Shown: in pieces, positions 52,147-56,575 of the stretch
How the letters are laid out: each line of letters starts with the position of its first letter
Position numbering within the stretch: position 1 is the stretch's first letter
Assembly (NCBI GenBank): GCA_021843755.1
Contig: JAKBWB010000022.1
Coordinates: forward strand, 1-56,575
Source of the DNA: Pseudomonadota bacterium
Lineage (GTDB): Bacteria > Pseudomonadota > Gammaproteobacteria > Steroidobacterales > Steroidobacteraceae
Direction: 5' to 3'
DNA: 56,575 nucleotides
Notes under the pieces: model-generated
What the model was told of the DNA's origin: nothing
Database searches by the model: none
Seen by the model: only the letters and a program-made list of their open reading frames with translations
Program-made: the position numbers and the translations under genes

Positions 52147-52781
52147 CCCGGCACCCCGAAGATCCGCACGATCTTGCCCCAGCGGCGGGTATCGAGAGTC
52201 ACCTCGACAGCCAGAGGGCGCATGCGGTAGTACGCGTCGAGGGTGGCTTCCGCCCCCGGCGTCGGCGGCGGCCACGCCGTCAGCCATTGGCGATCCAGGT
52301 TCAGGTAGCGCAGCTGCACACCGGTGAGATGCTCAAGCAGATTACGCTTGACCGGTTTGTCCGAGAGGGTTGGATCGAGCACGTTCCAGTGCAGCCGGAT
52401 CAGCGTGCCCTTCTTGAATTCGTAGGCGACCCGCTCGAGCTCGGGGCGCTGCAGACCGAGGGGGTTGCTCCAGCCGTCGCGTGTCAACATCACCATCGGC
52501 TGGGTGGTGGGGCTCGCCTCCAGGGCCGGCTGCCACCCCTGGCCGTTCGGGGAGCGGATCGGGCGCGGCGCGAGCTGTACGAAATCCTGCTCCATGACGC
52601 GCAGAGCGTTCTGCAGTGCGAGCAGCTGGTGCTGATCGGCGCGGATTGCCTTGCGCGCGCGCAGCGACTGCATGATGACACCGTAACCGATGGCAAACAT
52701 GATGGCGGCGATGAAGATCGCCACCAGCGTCTCGATCAGCGTGAATCCGCGCACGGGGCGCGGCGTCGGGGCGCGCCTCAT
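52143..52781 (-). CDS. gspJ: Type II secretion system minor pseudopilin J
   Basis: The 212-residue protein has a class III prepilin site (VRG-FTLIETLVAIFIAAIMF) near residue 12 and the GspJ core (LQNALRVMEQDFVQLAPRPI, MVMLTRDGWSNPLGLQRPEL). It is part of the tip complex with GspI and GspK. ATGA overlaps are present at both ends. Confidence 0.92.
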   Translation of the reverse strand: MRRAPTPRPVRGFTLIETLVAIFIAAIMFAIGYGVIMQSLRARKAIRADQHQLLALQNALRVMEQDFVQLAPRPIRSPNGQGWQPALEASPTTQPMVMLTRDGWSNPLGLQRPELERVAYEFKKGTLIRLHWNVLDPTLSDKPVKRNLLEHLTGVQLRYLNLDRQWLTAWPPPTPGAEATLDAYYRMRPLAVEVTLDTRRWGKIVRIFGVPG

Positions 52782-53275
52782 GGCAGTGACTGGGTTGCCC
52801 CCGGCAGGGGCTGGGCCGGGGCGCCGGGGACACCGGGGGCGGTGGGGGCCCCGGGCGCCATCGGTGCAATCGTGCCTTGGATCCATTGCGGCGCGAGTGG
52901 ATTGGGCGCCGCGATGGCGCGGCCGAGATATCCGGTGACACTGGCAGTCCAGCCCCGCGACTGGCTCTTCGGACGCGCCATGACTTCGATGCGCTGCACG
53001 CCCGGCACCGGCGTGTCGGTCACCTTCTGGCGCCACCGCCACGTGCTCTTGGCAAACTTGACCTTGCCGGTGCTGGTGCCGTTGTGGGGGTACTGGCCCG
53101 AGAGCCGTACGAGTTCGAGATGATTGAGCGCAACCCATTCGGCGAAGGTCTTGTGGCGCAGAAACAGTGTCACGTTCGCCGAGGAGGTGAGCGCCTCGAG
53201 CACCGCCGCCATGCCGATGGTCACGATCGCCAGCGCCACCAGCACCTCGATCAGCGTGAAGCCGCGCGCGCGCAT
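52778..53275 (-). CDS. gspI: Type II secretion system minor pseudopilin I
   Basis: The 165-residue protein starts MRARGFTLIEVLVALAIVTI (cleavage before Phe6). The GspI core WVALNHLELVRLSGQYP follows. The last 40 residues form a Pro/Gly/Ala-rich tail not seen in most GspI proteins, which may be flexible. Its ATG shares a base with the gspH stop. Confidence 0.9.
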   Translation of the reverse strand: MRARGFTLIEVLVALAIVTIGMAAVLEALTSSANVTLFLRHKTFAEWVALNHLELVRLSGQYPHNGTSTGKVKFAKSTWRWRQKVTDTPVPGVQRIEVMARPKSQSRGWTASVTGYLGRAIAAPNPLAPQWIQGTIAPMAPGAPTAPGVPGAPAQPLPGATQSLP

Positions 53276-53874
53276 CAATGTGCCGCTGCGCCCAGGGGCC
53301 GCTCGACGATGCGGCCGTCGGCGTCGGGCTTGATGACCAGTCCATGATGCGTTCCGGTCTGCTCGAGCGTCACGCTGAAGGAGGACAGATCGCCGCTCGA
53401 GTAGATCATCACCTGGGGCGTGAGTGCGGCGCCGTCCCGGCGGTGCGGGTCGCGAAGCACGATCCGCCGGCCCTCGAGCGCGACTTGCACCGACACGCCC
53501 GGGGGCAGGCGGCGCTTGCGCAGAACCTGATCGCCGCTGACGGTGCGCCACTGGTTGTGTTCCTCGGAGAACACCAGGAACTGATAGCCCCGCGGGCCGA
53601 AGAGAATGCCGTAATTGCGGGTTTGCAGCTCCGCCTGACTGCGCGTGTAGCGCATCAGCGACGCCAGACGCCGCCCGGCTGTCTTCAGCGCCGAGTCGCC
53701 GCCGCCGAGGTTCAGCGACAGCAGCACTCCGGCGGTGACGATGGTGATGATCGCCAGCACCACCAGTATCTCCATGAGTGTGAAGCCACGGGCGGCACCG
53801 CCGCGCCGCGCTCCGGCAGTCCTCGGCGCGTGGTCAGTTGGTGTTGGTGAGGTTCCAATTGGCGATTTCGGCAT
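53275..53874 (-). CDS. gspH: Type II secretion system minor pseudopilin H
   Basis: From ATG 53874 the protein has 199 residues. A long 29-residue leader precedes the prepilin site (ARG-FTLMEILVVLAIITIV), and RRLASLMRYTRSQAELQTRN is the typical GspH helix. The start overlaps gspG by 41 bp; no later NTG codon lies before the prepilin site, so the overlap is probably real. Confidence 0.88.
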   Translation of the reverse strand: MPKSPIGTSPTPTDHAPRTAGARRGGAARGFTLMEILVVLAIITIVTAGVLLSLNLGGGDSALKTAGRRLASLMRYTRSQAELQTRNYGILFGPRGYQFLVFSEEHNQWRTVSGDQVLRKRRLPPGVSVQVALEGRRIVLRDPHRRDGAALTPQVMIYSSGDLSSFSVTLEQTGTHHGLVIKPDADGRIVERPLGAAAH

Positions 53875-54307
53875 CGTTACCCGTGCCACCCGGCCGATTG
53901 GTCGGACCGAGGCTGTAGAGGTCATAGGGCAGTCCGTGCGTGCCGGGGTAGACATAGTGGTACGGATGGCCCCAGGGATCGAGGCTCAAGCGCTGGATGT
54001 ACGGGCCGTGCCAATTGGGCAGCGACGAGCCGCTCGGTTTCTTCACCAGCGCCTCGAGGCCCTGTTGGGTGGTCGGATAGGTCGAGTTGTCGAGCCGGTA
54101 CTCGGTGAGGGCCGTCTCGAGGCTCTGGATGTCCTCCTTGGCCTTGGCCACGCGCGCCTCGCTGACCTTGTTGACGACCTCAGGCACGATCACGGCGGCG
54201 AGCAGTCCGATGATGACCACCACGACCATGATCTCGATCAGGGTGAAGCCGCGCGCCTGGCGGCCGGCGTAGCGGCCTGTGCGCAATCGATCGATTTGCT
54301 GTCTCAT
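53834..54307 (-). CDS. gspG: Type II secretion system major pseudopilin G
   Basis: The 157-residue protein has the prepilin site ARG-FTLIEIMVVVVIIGLLAA and the canonical GspG sequence VVNKVSEARVAKAKEDIQSL and STYPTTQQGLEALVKKP. The calcium-loop region lies near LYSLGPTNRPGGTGNDAEIA. It polymerises into the periplasmic pseudopilus. It is the first gene of this gsp run; a TATTAT (54360-54355) may be its -10 box. gspC, D, E and F are not in the window. Confidence 0.95.
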   Translation of the reverse strand: MRQQIDRLRTGRYAGRQARGFTLIEIMVVVVIIGLLAAVIVPEVVNKVSEARVAKAKEDIQSLETALTEYRLDNSTYPTTQQGLEALVKKPSGSSLPNWHGPYIQRLSLDPWGHPYHYVYPGTHGLPYDLYSLGPTNRPGGTGNDAEIANWNLTNTN

Positions 54308-54499
54308 CCGGGTTCCAAGACTCGCCGGGGTGCGCCCGGGGGCGCGATCACAGGATAATAACAAATGCGCGCCGCGTGGCCGGCACGAGTGCGCAACCAA
54401 GCGGTTCGACCGCCGCATCGGGGTGGGGTTCCGGCGCGGGCGGCCCTCGGGCGGGCACGCTATACTGCGCAGCCGTTTTTGGTCGCTCGAGTTGTGCGC
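54308..54499. promoter_or_regulatory. Divergent promoter region of gspG and fabD
   Basis: TATACT (54461-54466) 34 bp before the fabD start is a good -10 box for the plus strand, and TATTAT (54360-54355) for the minus strand. Neither has a convincing -35 box. Confidence 0.45.
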
Positions 54500-55462
54500 A
54501 TGGGTTTTGGCTTCGTTTTTCCGGGACAGGGCTCGCAGTCGGTGGGGATGCTCGGCGAATGGGCCGGCTCGAGCGATGCGGCGCCGCTGAGGGAGACCTT
54601 CAGCGAGGCCGCCGGGGTGCTGGGCTATGACCTGTGGGAACTGATCTCGGCGGGACCTGCCGAGCAGCTGAACGCCACGGAGTACACTCAGCCGGCCCTG
54701 CTCGCCGCCGGTATCGCGCTGTGGCGGCTGTGGCGCCAGCGCGGCGGCGCCGAGCCGGAGGTTGTGTGCGGCCACAGTCTCGGGGAATTCACCGCGCTGG
54801 TCGCCGCGGACGCGCTGGAGTTTGCCGAGGCACTGGCCCTGGTGCGCATGCGCGGGCAGCTGATGCAGGCGGCCGTGCCGGCAGACCGCGGGGCGATGGC
54901 CGCCATCCTCGGCCTGGAGGATGCCGCGGTGGTCCAGGTGTGCCGGGACAATGCCGAGGGCCAAGTACTCGAGGCGGTGAATTTCAACGCGCCGGGGCAG
55001 GTGGTGGTGGCCGGCGAGCGGACCGCGGTGCAGCGTGCCATCGAGGCGGCGCGGGCGCTCGGCGCCAAGCGGGCGGTGGTCCTGCCGGTCAGCGTGCCCG
55101 CGCACAGCAGTCTGATGCGTCCGGCCGCCGAGCGGCTCGCCGAGCGACTCGGTGCGGTGCACTGGCGGGCGCCACGGCTGGCCTTCATCAGCGCAGTCGA
55201 TGCGCGGGAACATCGCGACCCCGGCGAGTTGCCGGGGCTGCTGACGCGCCAGCTGGCCAGTCCGGTTCGCTGGAGCGACACCGTGCGCGCGCTGATCGCG
55301 CGCCGCTTGAGTCCGATCATCGAATGTGGTCCGGGCAAGGTGCTGACGGCGCTCAACCGCCGCATCGGGCGCGAGGGGCATCTGGAGTGCCTGGCACTCG
55401 AGGACAGCGGCTCGCTCGAGCAGGCGCTCGCGGCCGTCGCATGCGGGGATGACAATGCTTGA
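54500..55462 (+). CDS. fabD: Malonyl-CoA:ACP transacylase
   Basis: From ATG 54500 (MGFGFVFPGQGSQSVGMLGE) the protein has 320 residues. The catalytic Ser is in VCGHSLGEFTALVAADAL (about 90-107) and the His in VPAHSSLM. FNAPGQVVVAGE and IIECGPGKVLTALNRR are also typical. It loads malonate onto ACP for fatty-acid synthesis. An upstream frame extension crosses the promoter and is not used. Confidence 0.95.
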   Translation: MGFGFVFPGQGSQSVGMLGEWAGSSDAAPLRETFSEAAGVLGYDLWELISAGPAEQLNATEYTQPALLAAGIALWRLWRQRGGAEPEVVCGHSLGEFTALVAADALEFAEALALVRMRGQLMQAAVPADRGAMAAILGLEDAAVVQVCRDNAEGQVLEAVNFNAPGQVVVAGERTAVQRAIEAARALGAKRAVVLPVSVPAHSSLMRPAAERLAERLGAVHWRAPRLAFISAVDAREHRDPGELPGLLTRQLASPVRWSDTVRALIARRLSPIIECGPGKVLTALNRRIGREGHLECLALEDSGSLEQALAAVACGDDNA

Positions 55463-56201
55463 ATTCGAAGGCGATTGTGCGCTGGTCACCGGCGCCTCGC
55501 GCGGCATCGGGCGTGAGATCGCCCTGGGGCTCGGGCGTGCCGGGGCGCGCGTGATCGGTACCGCAACCACGGCCGCGGGCGCCGCGGGGATCTCGGCGGC
55601 GCTGCAGTCCTGCGGCTGCTCGGGCCGCGGCGCGGTGCTGGATGTCTCGGCCGCAGCTTCGATCGAGGAACTGCTGGCCTCTCTCGAGGCTGGCGGCGAG
55701 ATGCCGAACATCCTGGTGAACAACGCCGCGGTGACGCGTGATGCGCTGCTGCTGCGCATGAAACCCGAGGATTGGGATCAAGTCATTGCGACCGACCTCA
55801 CCTCGGTGTTCCGCCTGAGCAAGGCCTGCCTGCGCCCGATGATGAAGGCGCGGCGCGGCCGGATCATCACGCTGACCTCGGTGGTGGGGCTGACGGGCAA
55901 TCCCGGGCAGACGAACTACGCGGCGGCCAAGGCGGGACTGATCGGGTTCACCAAGTCGCTGGCCCGCGAGGTCGCTTCGCGAGGCATCACGGTCAATGCC
56001 GTCGCCCCCGGGTTCATCGATACCGACATGACCCGCGCGCTGGGGGACGAGCAGCGCGCGGCGCTGCTGGGGCAGATCCCCGCCGCGCGATTCGGCGGCG
56101 CGCAGGATGTGGCGGCGGCGGTGCTGTTTCTGGCCTCGTCCCAGGCCGCCTATATCACGGGCGAGACCCTGCACGTCAACGGCGGGATGTACATGCCCTG
56201 A
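55455..56201 (+). CDS. fabG: 3-oxoacyl-ACP reductase
   Basis: The short-chain dehydrogenase has about 248 residues: ALVTGASRGIGREIALGLGR binds NADPH, NNAAVTRDALLLRM follows, and the catalytic Ser, Tyr and Lys are in LTSVVGLTGNPGQTNYAAAK. AVAPGFIDTDMTR is typical of FabG. ATG 55455 has GGGG at good spacing; ATG 55449 two codons earlier is possible. The gene overlaps fabD by 8 bp. Confidence 0.94.
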   Translation: MLEFEGDCALVTGASRGIGREIALGLGRAGARVIGTATTAAGAAGISAALQSCGCSGRGAVLDVSAAASIEELLASLEAGGEMPNILVNNAAVTRDALLLRMKPEDWDQVIATDLTSVFRLSKACLRPMMKARRGRIITLTSVVGLTGNPGQTNYAAAKAGLIGFTKSLAREVASRGITVNAVAPGFIDTDMTRALGDEQRAALLGQIPAARFGGAQDVAAAVLFLASSQAAYITGETLHVNGGMYMP

Positions 56202-56278
56202 GGCGCCTCCGGGGGCGGTCGCGGCCGCCCGCGGGACATTTCGTTAGAAAATCAATGACTCCCAGAGGCAGAAGGCGA

Positions 56279-56308
56279 GTGGCAGGCGCTGGCGCGTTCC
56301 CCTAAAAT
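56279..56308 (+). promoter_or_regulatory. Candidate acpP promoter
   Basis: GTGGCA (56279-56284) and TAAAAT (56303-56308) are spaced 18 bp. A separate strong promoter before acpP is common, as ACP is needed in large amounts. Confidence 0.45.
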
Positions 56309-56379
56309 ACCGCGCCCGCGCCGCGCCCCGGCCGGCGAGCGGTATGCAAGTCCAATCACTCAGACATAAGGACCGATTA

Positions 56380-56575
56380 ATGAGCACAGTTGAGCAGCAG
56401 GTCAAGGCCATCGTGGCCGAGCAGCTGGGCGTCAAGCAGGAGCAGGTGACCAATGACGCCTCCTTCGTGGATGACCTCGGTGCCGATTCGCTCGATACGG
56501 TCGAGCTGGTCATGGCCCTGGAGGAAGAATTCGAGATCGAGATTCCCGACGAGGACGCCGAGAAGATCACCACGG
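56380..56575 (+). CDS. acpP: Acyl carrier protein, 3' end beyond the window
   Basis: The first 65 residues are present. The phosphopantetheine attachment Ser lies in [20 protein letters not shown] (about 32-51). AAGGA precedes the ATG by 8 bases. Only the last dozen residues are missing. It carries the growing acyl chain and follows fabG by 178 bp. Confidence 0.97.
   Translation, partial: MSTVEQQVKAIVAEQLGVKQEQVTNDASFVDDLGADSLDTVELVMALEEEFEIEIPDEDAEKITT

Overview
This is high-GC DNA from a gammaproteobacterium, most likely of the Xanthomonadales/Nevskiales type. That assignment is inferred from gene content and order: a histidine operon headed by a TrpR-like (YerC/YecD) gene, a SAM-I riboswitch before metX-metB, a tonB-exbB-exbD1-exbD2 operon, and a minus-strand run of type II secretion genes. 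No rRNA or tRNA gene was recognised, so the assignment cannot be confirmed here.

Positions 1-7.1 kb are a decayed accessory region. It opens with the 5' part of a minus-strand HUH rolling-circle replication gene (phage P2 gpA type) that runs off the window edge. It continues with an intact ATPase carrying a DUF4143-like C-terminus and a three-gene Xre / antitoxin / PIN-toxin operon. Between these lie the 3' end of a group II intron maturase gene, an IS3-family transposase remnant, and a 472-bp direct repeat (3271-3743 and 6055-6526). The second repeat copy carries only the first 23 codons of the ATPase. It is fused to remnants of a divergent copy of the locus found intact at 12.2-12.4 kb. Most of the remaining DNA in this region has no recognisable gene.

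Positions 7.1-14.4 kb hold a lipoprotein with seven GloVer (TIGR03803-type) repeats, an unknown membrane protein, a DUF4136 lipoprotein coupled to a two-domain phosphotransferase/P-loop kinase, and a quinone/electrophile-stress locus (azoreductase and pirin divergent from an HxlR regulator).

Positions 14.4-34.8 kb are amino-acid biosynthesis. The minus-strand operon yerC-hisGDCBHAF-hisIE has mostly ATGA-type overlaps and a TrpR-like operator at its promoter. Divergent from it, metX-metB lie behind a promoter and a SAM-I riboswitch. A second minus-strand operon, ilvC-leuA-ilvE-leuCDB, is preceded by a previously unlisted 39-residue leader peptide rich in Leu/Ile/Val codons, a matching antiterminator segment and an intrinsic terminator, which is a complete transcription-attenuation system. 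Divergent from it are a leucyl aminopeptidase and ilvD. Together the window carries IlvC, IlvD, IlvE and LeuA-D, but not acetolactate synthase.

Positions 35.2-41.2 kb encode TonB energy transduction (tonB, exbB, two exbD genes, a TPR protein), a peroxiredoxin and the electron-transfer flavoprotein pair. Positions 41.3-48.6 kb encode an AlaA-type aminotransferase and an AddB/AddA-like nuclease-helicase pair behind a possible SOS box. Positions 48.7-54.3 kb are the type II secretion genes gspG to gspN on the minus strand. The window closes with fabD, fabG and the start of acpP.

The strongest new observations are the ilvC leader/attenuator, the TrpR-like operator upstream of yerC-his, an apparent ATT start codon for hisF, the unlisted HUH replicase gene, and the mosaic repeat structure of the first 7 kb.
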